Shown here in pieces: positions 13,148 through 24,464 of a stretch of 64,000 nucleotides of DNA. Below the pieces are notes generated by a model, which made no database searches, had not been told where the DNA came from, and was given only the letters and a program-made list of their open reading frames with translations. The position numbers were made by a program, and so were the translations under genes. Numbering within the stretch: the stretch's first letter is position 1; every line of letters begins with the position of its first letter. The stretch comes from Circinella umbellata (Eukaryota > Mucoromycota > Mucoromycetes > Mucorales > Lichtheimiaceae). The DNA lies in NCBI GenBank assembly GCA_025093555.1, contig JAIWNF010000003.1, positions 310,001 to 374,000 of the forward strand, written 5' to 3'.

Positions 13148-14169
13148 ATGTTTTCTGGGCAGGAGAAAGAAAAAACAATTGTCAATATGGAAAAGGTTGA
13201 TTCTTTAGATAATGAATCGAGAGGTAGTAGAAAAGATGATACCAGTAAAAAGCTTGAGTATTCTGCCGAGGAGAAGAGGGTGCTAAAAAAAATCAATATT
13301 GCCACTGTTCCTTTCATATGTGCTATTCTTTTTATTCAGGTACGTATTTTAACGAAGTATTTATAATTTAGTGATAGTGTGAAGAGCATTTCATACTGTA
13401 ATCATACGTACGCTTACCGATTAATCTTTGACCCTGTCTAGTTTATTGATAAGAGTACCTTAAATTTCTCTGCGGTATTAGGATTATATGAGGACACGGG
13501 TAAATATATATATATATATAAATTATAAATATCCGCTTGTCAGAAGGTGGATGAATGTAAATAACTGTCCAATATGTTTTTATAATAGGAATCACTGGTA
13601 CGGAATTCAGCTGGTTAGGAAGTATCTTTTATGTTGGATACCTCGGTAAGTAAAAATAATAGCAGTAATGATATTTAGCTTACTTGCGCGATCGAAAAAA
13701 AAAACTATGACATAATATTTTAGCAAATCACAAAAGCACTTTTATAACTACTTGTGTATTATTTAGCGTTCCAGGTAGATATCACTTTCAATAGTATTCT
13801 CAACACGATAAAAAATATGAGATGGCTATATTCTTGTAATATTGAGCTTTATACGTTGAGGATAGATTCCAAACCAGTACTTTATGCAACGGTTGCCAAT
13901 TTCCAAGTATTTAGGGTCTATTTTACTTGTGTGGGGAGTTAGTTTAGCTTGTATGGGTGCAACAAAAAACTTTGGACAACTAGCTGGTCTACGTTTTCTT
14001 TTGGGTTTTTGGGAAGCTTCCACATATCCTTGTATTTTTTTGCTTATCAGCACATTTTATCGCCGCCAAGAGCAAGTTACTTGGTATGGTACAATGTTTA
14101 TATGTAACAGTGTAGCTACATCATGTTAGTATGAATAGTAAGAGTGTAAAATACATTATAATATATGTA

Positions 14170-14200
<31 letters not shown>

Positions 14201-15546
14201 CAATATTAAGATACTTATTTTCTTATATATTTACGTGTAGGTGGTGGACTAATAGGTTATGGTATCGGACACATGCAGGGAGTACACGGTCTCAGTGCTT
14301 GGCAATGGTGCAGTAAGTAATCTTACATTATCAGTTTGAATCCGTAATTTAATTAACTAAAAACCGATTTCATTTCTAAAACAGTGTTAATATGGGGCAT
14401 TATTACTACAGCCTTGGGATTTGTTTACTTCTTTTTTCTTCCAGACAAGGCAAAGTCTCGTTGGTTCCGTCTTACGGAAGAAGAAGAAAAGATTGTGGAC
14501 GAACGTACAAGAGATAACACAGTAGTTCAAAGTAAAAAGTTTAAGAAAGAACATATTATAGAAGCTCTCAAGGAACCTCGATTCTATTGCTATTTTGTGA
14601 TTTCGTTTTTGCTAGATTTGCAAAATGGGTGTGTTACTATTTTTTCTTCTCAAATTATTAAGAACATGGGGTTTTCGGTAAGTTGTTAATTAGTAGCCAT
14701 TTTGATAACTAATATTGTAAATGGTATATTATCTTACGTTAAATAAGAGTCTTTACGTACACTGGTAAGAATATTTTATTTATTTATCTACTCTCATGGT
14801 ATATCGTATTATAGAATCTTGAATCAATTCTGCTCAACATTCCTAAAGGTGTTAGTACTATTATTCTCCTATTGCTAGCTGTTTTTCTTAGTAAACGCTT
14901 CGATGAGAATGGACATGTTGGCGCATTTATGTCCATAATATCATTTCTAGGGGCCCTTTTCCTTACTGTGATTCCCACTGGTGGTGCTATGCTTGTCGGG
15001 ATTTTTCTCTCTGCTACATCACCGGCATACACACTGCTTCAGACGATGATTTCAAATAATGTCAGTGGCTATACTAAAAAGATTTTTTATACTGGTGGAA
15101 ATTTGGTAGCTTACTGTTTAGGCAATTTCGTTGGTCCGTTGATGATGGTAGATCATGAGGTTTGAATCGTTCTCAATAAGAAAAACTTTAGTTTTTAATG
15201 CAACAAGTTATTTAGATTATTTTCTCACGAAATATGCTATCTTTTTTGTTATTTAGACACCACGATATTTGTCTGGAATGATTGGTTATATGGTAATGTA
15301 TAAGGGGGATTGGGCGTTCTTTTTACCATACATTATATTAAAAACTAACAATCGATTACAAACGTGATACAGGTAGCAGATGTTCTAGCGGCAGTGTTGT
15401 TCGTCTATGTACGGTGGTCTCTTGCTTCGGAAAACAAACGACGCCAAAAGCTGAAAAATGAGGGGAAACTTCCACCACAAATTGAAAATCGTGAATTACA
15501 TGATCTTACAGATCGTGAGGATGTACACTTTATGTATCGCCCATAA
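13148..15546 (+). CDS. Dal5/TNA1-type MFS permease (copy D), with an 8-nt microexon
   Basis: This is a complete permease paralog. It reads as ten exons: 13148-13339, 13442-13499, 13589-13645, 13767-13774, 13866-14124, 14241-14312, 14385-14677, 14815-15159, 15257-15292 and 15373-15546, giving 497 residues. Exon 4 is only 8 nt (CGTTCCAG). It is needed to keep frame and restores AFQ before IPNQYFMQR, as copies B and C show from longer exons. Landmarks are GLYEDTG, WLGSIFYVGYL, LRFLLGFWEA, LPDKAKSRWFRLT, LQNGCVTIFSSQ, GYTKKIFY, GNFVGPLMM and the tail DLTDREDVHFMYRP. The intron after exon 6 includes the (TA)n-rich stretch of its predecessor near 14170-14197. The start is the first ATG; a second in-frame ATG follows 13 codons later and could also serve. 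The substrate is unknown. Confidence 0.88.
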
Positions 15547-16959
15547 ATTACTGTTAATATGAGTTGAATGATGATATATATAATTATAACTTATTTACTT
15601 TTAAGCATGGAATAAAATGTTATAATACGTACTTAGTAATTATTACAATCTTTTTCGACAGTCTATATTCTATAAACTAGAAAAAAGCATTAGTCAGGCT
15701 TTTCACTTATTAATAGGTAGGTAGACAAACATATCTATTGATCTCATACACAATTCTTGGAACCACGTTTTATGATACGTATCATTTCTTTAACATTTGC
15801 ATCTTTGTTCTGTTCCCATGGTTTTGCTGATTCTTCCCATATTTGGACGGACTCATTAAAAGCGACATGCTGCTCGAAATTATATGCAGGACATAAACAG
15901 TAGTGGTGGTGGTATCGTTTTTATATGAATAAACATTATTGGGTAGAACGATGCTTTTACCATATGTGGAATTTTCTTTTTGTATCTCTTCATGTTAGGA
16001 TTTAACTATTTGAACCTGCATATTTAAGGCGCACGTTTCTTTCTTTAATTCACCTTCAAAAAATAACGATCTAGATTCCTTCTCACCAACGATGCTACAC
16101 TTGAAAAACACCTTCACAAATGTGGATTCTGTAATTTTTCAGAAAGATCTTTCGAATGCTTTAATTCAATTATCAAGTATGCACAGCGATGATGATGACA
16201 ACAACGACGACAGAGTAAGTAAAGCTAGAAAAATGATTAAGAATATTTGTCAAAGTAGAAAATAGGTTGGACAAGAAAATAACTATAGCAATAATCCCAT
16301 AGTTTTGTGCTATCAAACTTGTACAAGTAAAAATTACAGCTTTTAAAAACAATAAAGGGTATTGGACTCATCACTTTATATAAATTATAGCTAAAAAAAA
16401 ATGTGTTATCACAGCCGACTGAAAACAAAGGTAAGGGCAGAAATGACGTTAAAGGAAGGCTGTAATAATGACTATACATACCAATAAAAAACCTAATATT
16501 ACGCATATGAAATTAAATAATACATTATAAACCTGGTAAATATTATAATTAGGAAAGCTCACCGGATACTGGTTTAACAAATCACCTGTATTTCACCAAG
16601 TATATAAGAGATACTACTGGTTAGCGAAATACCGATTTAACGAGTACTGGTTTAACGAAAAATTACTGTAATGTTACTTTAGTGTGTGGCTGAAAACGTA
16701 TAAATAGTGATGCATTGTTGATTACTTAGAATCTTGATGTACTTTGCTTTGAGAATTACATACCGTATTGTTAGTATTATATTTCTTTGTAGGGCTATAT
16801 ACTTTAGTCGAAAGTTTAACGAAATTGATACTTTGGTTCGAACGCTTGCTGTTTACTTTTCTCGATTTGTTACTTCTTTGTCTTCTACCGGATGGTGTCA
16901 TTAAGCTTGTGGGGTACTATCTTTACATTTCAATTCAGGATATGTAATAATATTGACGC
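15547..16959. other. Intergenic spacer with transposon-end-like motifs
   Basis: No gene was recognised. At about 16556-16674 the motif ACTGGTTTAACG/A is repeated and the stretch ends in ATTACTG-TA. This resembles the inverted end of a CAGTA-type (pogo-like) element, but no matching left end was found. Confidence 0.4.
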
Positions 16960-17292
16960 GAGCTTCTACAATGTTGGAGGATATACAAAAAAATATATAT
17001 TTTACAATGCTTGCATATTAGGTTCGTTATGTGTGGGAAATATAACTGGTCCATTACTTCTGACCGAAGGCAATAGCCCTTACTACACTCAGGTATTCTC
17101 ACTTTTTATGGTAGCAAATATTATTGTTGTTGTTTTTGTTATAATGCTTTGATGGATCCATGTATGTGCTAATCGTCGAAAAATGAATTACTCAAGCAAA
17201 AGGAAAAAGTTGCACTCTAGTTGGCGATCACAACAAATTTCTGATGATGGATTTAACGGAAGTTGAGGATCCTTGTTCTTTATACAAACATA
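16960..17292 (+). pseudogene. MFS permease relic, C-terminal fragment
   Basis: The plus strand reads NVGGYTKKYIFYNACIL, then CVGNITGPLLLTE and NSPYYTQVFSLFMVAN, clearly the last quarter of a permease like its neighbours. A stop follows before the cytosolic tail. About 80 bp later, in another frame, MMDLTEVEDPCSLYKH appears, matching the conserved DLTDKEDL-F-Y tail. The N-terminal two thirds are not recognisable upstream. It shares ACI-x-SxCVGN with the inverted gene at 18170-20162, so it is probably a relic of that subtype rather than of copies A-D. Confidence 0.85.
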
Positions 17293-18169
17293 ACAACATT
17301 AAACATGATATAGATGTTGCTCTACGTTCATGCACACGTGTTACTAAAACGTCTGTAAAAACAGTAATAGTTAGGTAATGAATAAAATTACAACGGACAG
17401 CATGTACTATACTACTCTGTATTTATGTGAGTCTCGTTATAAGGTAAATGAAGTTTGCCCATAAACTGGGGTAGTTCTGCGTTACCTTATATAGAGTTTG
17501 ATTTAATAAACTACATTAGATTTGGGTTGTTGTACCTTAACAAAGCCAATAGACATAATCATACAATTAGTACAAAAAAGTCTCTGAAAATGATTGCTAA
17601 ATCTGAAACCTCGCGCAGTTATGATGAGAAGGAGCAACAACAGATGCTTCTAAATACTGTAAGCAGCAACAGTCTACTGGTAGCAACAGAAAAATGATGC
17701 ATTGATTTTGGAAAATCTCGAATGATAAACCATTTTTTATCTGCTGAAAAGTAATTACGCAAATTTAATACGTAACAATAGTATCTCACTTTACAAATGA
17801 GAACAATATAGCTAAAATAGGCATAAGTGTCGGTTCAAAAAAAGCAAGGTAGTCACGCTTCTTTTTTTTAATGGTAATAATGTAGTATTTGGTTAGTTGT
17901 CGCTCATGAATATACATCAATTCCAAGAAATTGGAAATTGAATTGCTGACATATAACCGGTTTTATTATATTCGCCGTAAAAATCAAATTCATTTGTAAT
18001 GTATATCAAAAGCTCCGTTATAAGCTGTTCATTAATATTTAAAATGAATAACATTAAAATTTTTGTGATGATATGGGATTAGATTATAAGGTTAAAATAG
18101 TAACCAGAATAACGACAGTTTATAATTCCTTCTTTGTCAATCACAATAGTCACCTTTGTTTTTATTATA
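17293..18169. other. Spacer between relic and inverted permease
   Basis: There is no supported gene. From 17590 a short plus-strand frame starts MIAKSETSRSYDEKEQQQ, which has the hydrophilic look of a permease N-terminus, but it stops after about 35 codons and no transmembrane exon follows. Confidence 0.4.
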
Positions 18170-20162
18170 TTAATATGAGTAAATAAACGTTAAATCCTCT
18201 TTATCGGTTAAATCCATTTGATCTCTCTCGAGCGCTATATCGGGAATTTTTCCTTCGACTCTTAATTGGTAACGACGTTTGTTCTCTCGTTTATGCCACC
18301 AATAGATGTAAAAAAAAGTCGCAACGGCAATAAGATCAGCAATCATGAAGCCAATCATTCCCGAAATATACCTTGGTTCTTCTTCTTCTCGAAGCATGAG
18401 GGGACCAATAAAGTTGCCAACGCAAATTGAGACATAGATACAGGCATTATAAAATGTCTTCTTTGTATATCCAATAACGTTTTTAGCACATGACGATTGC
18501 ATAAGAACATAAGCAGGAAGCATAGTAGACAAATAGACTCCAATAAGCCGAACAGCCCCAAATTGTACCGTGGTTAAAATCAAGGCGCCAACAAAGAAAA
18601 GAAATGCCATACTTGCACCGACACGAGTAGTATCATTGTATCTCTGGCTAATATAACCTGCAGCAAACATAATTATGATTGCAGATATTCCTCGAGGGAC
18701 GTTCAAGATCACAGAGTCAAGTTTCTATATATTTACAGTTTATCAAGATTTATTAAATTTTTCCACAGTAGTATATATCAGCATCATTGAATATTGTAAC
18801 TCTGCTCTCTCCATGCGCACACAAGAGTACAAAAATATGGGATTATCATACCGAAAATCCGGAATCTTTAATGATTTGAGAACTATATAACGAAACAGAC
18901 CCGTTTTGTAAACACAACAATATAACGATCAGGCAGTAGCAATACAGTCGAGGTTCTTTGATCGATTCAATGACATGTTTTAACTTGAATTGTTTATTTT
19001 GCACCATGCCGGTGTCACAAACACGCTCCTTGATAATCTCCATTTCTGTGGTTGTTAATCGGAACCATCTTGACTCCTTTTGATCAGGTAAAAAAATAAA
19101 AACGCATATGCCAGCAAAAATTGTAATCAAACCCCATATTATAAAATTCCTGATCATTTTAACTCATTTATGATTTAGTATACAACATTTAATAACACAC
19201 TTTTCAGTATTATATGATTATTACTCTTAGTCATACCATTTCCATGCCCTGATACCATGATGACCATCCAGATGTCCAATTCCATAAATAATCAGATGGC
19301 TAAATATCACAGCAACTTCACTGGAGAGTTGCATTGCTGCAATGCATATCGTTTGCTCTTTTCTTCGAAAATAAATGTTGATCACAAGTAAAATAGTTGG
19401 TGCGCTTGTGGCTTCAAGTAAGCCAAGCAAAAAGCGAAGACCAGCTAGCTCGGAAAAGGTTTTACCTAGCGACATACACATAAGGACAATTCCCCACGCT
19501 CCAACTAATAAGAAAACAAATTTAAAAAAGCAATAATGATTATTTAGAGTATGTGCGTTAAATATACTTTTAATGTAAACATACTCATTGTTCCAAAATA
19601 TTTTGCAATTGGCAGACGTTGCAAAAAATAGGCGTTTGGTAACTATTATTATAATACAAAAGGGAGAAGGTTGAGTCTGCTAAAAATAAAATTTGTGTAA
19701 TGACTTATTGTTTGTCTACCTGATTAACAAGAAAACCAACAAAAAAAATCGAGCCCAACAAACTGAATTGATCGTGTGTAAGTGCTGTATCTTCATATAT
19801 TCCCATGACTCCAGCAGAGTTAAGAGTAAATTTGTCAGTAATCTATAAACGAATAACGCTTTTATCGTTAACAAATATAGGTACTCTTTTTTTTCCTCCG
19901 AAGTAAGATACGAAATTAATTGTACCTGAACATATTGAACCGTGCATACAAGTGGCATCACGGCAAAAATAACTTTTTTCAAAAGCTTCTTTTCTGCTGC
20001 AGTATATGATGGTGGTTTGGTGTTTCCTTCTACTGGATCTATAGCTTCAGTGATATTAAATGGTTTGTAAAGCTCATGTTTTCTTTCGATTGCTCGAAGA
20101 CTGTCACTTGTAACTGGTTCACTAACAGTTGCATCGGAAGATTGCTCATACACGTCTTTCAT
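18170..20162 (-). CDS. Dal5/TNA1-type MFS permease (copy E), inverted
   Basis: This is a complete permease on the minus strand. Six exons in transcript order are 20162-19926, 19842-19720, 19642-19585, 19504-19237, 19149-18852 and 18724-18170, giving 512 residues. The start is ATG at 20162; the frame is open a little further upstream but only with a TTG. The N-terminus is about 60 hydrophilic residues, followed by AAEKKLLKK and the first helix. Landmarks are MGIYEDTALTHDQFSLLGS, LPNAYFLQR, LRFLLGLLEA, LPDQKESRWFRLT, LQNGSVSLYSSQ, GYTKKTFY, CVGNFIGPLML and the tail DLTDKEDLTFIYSY. AAA TG|G AAT restores KWNFIIWG through an acceptor at GATCAG. The last exon is 555 nt, exactly as in copy A. With five introns, this is the least interrupted full copy. 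It diverges most from the others, for example in APTILLVINIYFRRKEQ. Confidence 0.87.
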
Positions 20163-22571
20163 TGCTATATCCAAGGATTGTAGAAGTAGATACTATAATC
20201 AAACAAATATAATATTTTAAGAACAGGAAGACAGATAAAAAATAATACGTAAAGTATAAAGAAAAAAAAATAAAAAGGAGAAAAAGTGCTTTGAAGAGAA
20301 GGTTTAACTTATGCATTATTTCAAGTACGTTCACGGTCTACTGATTTAGCATGTACGCTTTAAATCAAATATTATTGATAAATCTTTTTTAGGGCATAAT
20401 AACTCCTCACTCCATTTTAACATAATAAGAATTGATAAATCTTGAATCAGTTGGAGAAACTTTTCGTCTCATGATTAAACTTGTACGTAAATCTAAAATG
20501 ACCATTTTTTTTAGCAAATATAGTAACAAACGAAAATAATTGTTACTACAGTGCTCTAATGACCATATGATGTTCATGTGTGAAAATTATTTCAAATACG
20601 CAATATTATTGCGTTTGTATCATATCTACTAAAATAATAATGATAAAATTATATCTTTTGATTTAATCACGTACAGCATTACACTTGTACTTAATTAAGT
20701 ATCAGATTTAAGTAATAAAAACCATGAACTTTCGCAACGATTTACATTGACTATATGCAAGTAAAATATAACGATTGGATTTTCGGCACACATATTCTTT
20801 TTGCGTCGTGCGACTATAGGCAAAAAAAAAAAGCTTTTTATATATATTTATCAAAGTACCAATAATGTCAGTAATTGAATATATAAAGACAGCCTTCTAG
20901 TGATCCACATCTTTACAAACGTTCAAAGTGTACTTTAACTTGTTATATATCGATGACTAACTATCCCCCAACTATCGAATCAATATCGAATTTTTTCAAG
21001 ATATTACTAGAATAAAGATAAGTATAATGGAATATTACCTTAGTAAAGATGTTCAAAAATATAAAGTGGACCGCACCATTTTCTCTTGGTACGTAGAGGC
21101 GATTTTAACGCCATAATACAAATCAAAAGTATCATTAATAGCTGTTATACTATTGTGTAAGGAACTGCCAAGACTGAGCCGACGATTAAAAGAAAAATTC
21201 ATTTGTACGTATCTATTTGATATTGCACCGGTATGCTAAAGCAACAGGCTTCACTGGTCACAAAAACATAGCCATTTATAGCAGCGAGTCAGTAAGTCAA
21301 TTGTGCGCTTGGAAACTCTACATTTTTCTGGCAAGAGTTAGTTCACGAAGCATCAAAATCAACATAATACTTTAAGCGTGCTGCTGCTCAAGAAGCAAAA
21401 TCAACTGCTCTGACCATAAGTAGTTTCATGATATACAAATGATTTTTATGTACTCCAATTTATTATAAAAATATTAGGTTGATAATTGATTATATGGGTC
21501 CGAAAAGATGATTAATAAAACTTTTCGTGTTACAGGCCATATTCTTTTTTTGAAAAATAGTACGTATTTAAATTATTTTTATCATTGTATATGCTAAAAA
21601 AGCATATTTACTACTCAATTTCTCCCTTTGATTTTCCATTTCAGTTTATTATACCTAACATATGAGGTTAATCCAGTACGTAGATGTCACCAACGGCAGA
21701 CGCTGTGATTACTATTGATAATAACTAAAGCCGGGTCTTTGTGATTCTCAAATTTGTCATTTTTTCTCATCTTAATAGCGTGTTGCTGCTTAACATATCT
21801 AGGAAACACATAAGTAAATACCGGTTTTGCTATAAATAATAAATTTTGGCTCCACTCTTAAGGATCGGTGATCGTCGGAACAGTACTCCTTTTATCGAAC
21901 TAAATTTTTCGCTTACGTAGGTATGACATGATATTTTTATACAATTATTTCTCAAATACGTATATGGTAGAATATAATTTTGTTTATGTTTATGTGTAGT
22001 CTAAGTAACTAAGGCCTTTTTCTCACTCTTTTGCTTCTGAAAAATAGTATAGCTCCACTGGCACATATTTTGCTGCATTCACTCATTTACATCCTAAACA
22101 ATGTCTTAACTTTTACTCAATTATCGATATAGCTACTGTTTGTGACAAGTTGTCTTTACTGGTTTCTTATATTAGTCGCTATGAAACAAATTAAAAACTC
22201 TGATATTACGTAATTATATTTCAAACTATTTACAAGCATTCCACAACATATTTTCATTGCATTTTTTGTTATCAGGAACTGACACACTTCGTTGATCAAT
22301 GTTTACGTAAACATGTGCTTTAGATATAAAGTAATATCCATTGTTGTGTTTCAGGATAATTATTAGAATTAAATTTATCCTATTACAAAGAGAACAAGAG
22401 GGAGGAGTAAAATATAAGGAGTGATATTAAATCAAGTGAAGAATTTTCTAAAGTGTAAAAATCAAAAATGAAACGTAAAAAGGAAAAAGGAAAGAAAACT
22501 ACATTGTATATAATTGTTTGAGAGGAAGTTAACACTTTATATTGAGAGTTTTTTTTTACGTAAGAAAAAAA
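20163..22571. other. Gene-poor spacer, nothing recognised
   Basis: This is 2.4 kb of AT-rich DNA between the permease cluster and the acidic secreted-protein genes. I find no domain, tRNA or repeat that I can support. Confidence 0.5.
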
Positions 22572-24464
22572 TTAAATCCAATTGTTATCAGCGTTTGCAA
22601 ATAACCCTCCTTGTAAAGCGTCCTTTTGTTGTTTTAATTCATATTCTTGTTTTTGTGGTTTGTCCTCTTGTTTTTGTGGTTTGTCCTCTTGTTTTTGTGG
22701 TTTATCCTCTTGTTTTTGTGGTTTGTCTTCTTGGTTCTGTGGTTTGTTCTCTTGTTTTTGTGGTTTGACCTCTTGTTGCTGTGATTTATCCTTTGTTTCG
22801 CGCTCGGATGATGGCTCTTCAGCTATTTTGTTTGATGGTGATAATCCAGATGTGTCTGATGGTCGTTGGTCCTCTTGCAACTTGTTTGGCTTTTCCTTTT
22901 CATCAACAATTTTAGTGTTACTGTTTTCATAACGGTCATATTTTGAATTATCTTCGTCATCGTCATCATCATCATCTTCATCATCATCTTCTTCATCTTC
23001 ATCTTCCTCATCTTCATCTTCCTCATCTTCATCTTCCTCATCTTCATCTTCCTCATCTTCGTCTTCATCTTCTTCATCTTCATCTTCTTCGTCTTCATCT
23101 TCTTCATCTTCATCTTCTTCTTCGTCTTCAGTAGCATCTTGTTCATTCATATCGGCGTCTTCAGGTAAATCTTGTTTATTAGCATATGTGTATTTAGCAG
23201 TATCTTGTTCATCAGTATCTTCATCTTCATCAGCATCTTGTTTATCAGTGTCTTTATCGGGCGAAGCGGGTTTGGAATGCAGCTGGGATATTGTTTTACT
23301 GTTACTTGCGGTATGTAAATCTGTTAAATGAGCTACTTGTTCAATGGTGTCTTCATTGGATGAAGCAGGTTTGGGATGCACTTCTGTCTTTGTTTTACTA
23401 TCATTCTCAGTATGTGAATTCGTCGAATGAACTACTTGTTCGCGGTCAGAGGACGGAGCTGTATCTGGAATGGCGAATAATCCCCTCCATCTCTTTGGTT
23501 CAGAGGATACATTGACACTTTTGGCGTTTATCGTTTTTTCGGTAGTGGGCTGCTTTTTAAGTTTACTCTCATTATGATCCACATGAGAAGGTACCCTTGT
23601 TTTTTTATGTTTAAGTTGGCCAGCAGCTTTGCTTTCAGGAGTTTTCTTAGCAGTCCTGGTCTTGGTTCCATTTTTTTCATTGTATCCGAGCTTTTCCTTG
23701 ACTTCTGACTTTTTCTTGATAGATTTTCGCTCAGTATTCTTTCTCTCGTCTTGTTTGGATAGTATGCCAGAAATAAATTTTAATACACCATCTTCATGCT
23801 TGACAATTTTCTTCTTGTTGTCTTTTTTCTCGCTCCCACTCTCATTGCTACGATACTTTTCTTGTCCGTTTTTCTTTACATTTTCCGACATGTCACTACC
23901 GTTTTTGCTGTAATGATACAGTGAATTTGCATTCTTTTTGGAGGAGGAATCACCTTCTTCATTGACCCGACGCTTGCTCAAAATTTTATTTAAAAAAGTG
24001 TTCTGTTCTCTTTCATTATTATTACTTTTTAAATCATTGTCGATGCTGTCGTCGTCAGGAGTACTATTTTCGTCGTCTTCATTATCATTATCATCATCGT
24101 CATCGTCGTCATCGTCTTCATCGTCGTCTTCATTATCATTATCATCGTCGTCATCGTCGTCGTCATCGTCATCGTCATCATCATCTTCATCTTCATCGTC
24201 ATCGTCATCGTCACCTTCATCGTCATCATCATCATCATCTTTGTTGCTATCATCAATTTTTCTATGTTCAGAAGTGGTCTGAGAGCTTGGTTCACCATGG
24301 ACAACTAGACTTGAATGAGTTATTTGAGAATTGATAGGATTCTGGATAAGTAGATTACCAAGACTACTAGTTGAATCAGGCGCAGGGTCGAGAGGTAAAC
24401 TTTTGACTACTGAAAGTAAAGCAAAAGCTGCTATAGAAAGTGGCAGAAACTTAGGTGGACGCAT
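22572..24464 (-). CDS. Predicted secreted, disordered acidic repeat protein (630 aa)
   Basis: This is a single-exon gene. Residues 1-25 form a signal peptide (basic start, hydrophobic core, cleavage near VKSLP). Residues about 75-150 are almost pure Asp/Glu. A Lys-Arg site follows in ILSKRR at about 165. A long Lys/Ser/Asn-rich middle comes next, with a weakly repeated unit (TDLHT-SNSKT, HSKPAS). Then come a DEEDEDEE tract and a C-terminal heptad repeat, KPQKQED, in at least five near-identical copies. No folded domain is apparent, and no membrane anchor or GPI signal was seen. I do not recognise a named family. The layout (signal peptide, dibasic site, acidic repeats) is shared with the genes at 38887 and 44611, suggesting processing by a Kex2-like protease. 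It could be a cell-wall-bound or ion-binding protein, but that is inference. Its function is unknown. Confidence 0.8.
   Translation of the reverse strand: MRPPKFLPLSIAAFALLSVVKSLPLDPAPDSTSSLGNLLIQNPINSQITHSSLVVHGEPSSQTTSEHRKIDDSNKDDDDDDDEGDDDDDDEDEDDDDDDDDDDDDDDDNDNEDDDEDDDDDDDDDNDNEDDENSTPDDDSIDNDLKSNNNEREQNTFLNKILSKRRVNEEGDSSSKKNANSLYHYSKNGSDMSENVKKNGQEKYRSNESGSEKKDNKKKIVKHEDGVLKFISGILSKQDERKNTERKSIKKKSEVKEKLGYNEKNGTKTRTAKKTPESKAAGQLKHKKTRVPSHVDHNESKLKKQPTTEKTINAKSVNVSSEPKRWRGLFAIPDTAPSSDREQVVHSTNSHTENDSKTKTEVHPKPASSNEDTIEQVAHLTDLHTASNSKTISQLHSKPASPDKDTDKQDADEDEDTDEQDTAKYTYANKQDLPEDADMNEQDATEDEEEDEDEEDEDEEDEDEEDEDEDEEDEDEEDEDEEDEDEEDEDEEDDDEDDDDDDDEDNSKYDRYENSNTKIVDEKEKPNKLQEDQRPSDTSGLSPSNKIAEEPSSERETKDKSQQQEVKPQKQENKPQNQEDKPQKQEDKPQKQEDKPQKQEDKPQKQEYELKQQKDALQGGLFANADNNWI
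22645..22780 (-). repeat. 21-bp tandem repeat encoding KPQKQED
   Basis: There are about six tandem 21-bp units near the 3' end of the acidic-protein gene. The unit encodes Lys-Pro-Gln-Lys-Gln-Glu-Asp with minor variants (ENKPQNQ at one position). Unit identity is high at DNA level, so the array is probably young or homogenised. Confidence 0.9.
22950..23130 (-). repeat. Acidic DEEDE-coding tandem repeat
   Basis: These are direct repeats of 15-18 bp encoding Asp-Glu-Glu-Asp-Glu-type units within the acidic protein gene. A second Asp-rich tract, made of GAT/GAC codons, lies at about 24060-24240. Confidence 0.85.

Noticed and set aside
17455..17697. 80-codon frame as a separate gene or as exon 1 of another permease
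   Set aside because: It terminates without a donor leading to a transmembrane exon; only a vague compositional likeness to permease N-termini.
22645..22780. CRISPR-like array
   Set aside because: The repeats are contiguous in-frame codon repeats without spacers, in a eukaryotic gene.
22582..24304. Plus-strand and alternative-frame long ORFs (Cys/Gly-, Ser-, Met/Lys-rich) across the acidic protein gene
   Set aside because: They are frame shadows of the tandem GAT/GAA repeats; only the minus-strand frame has a signal peptide and spans the whole region.
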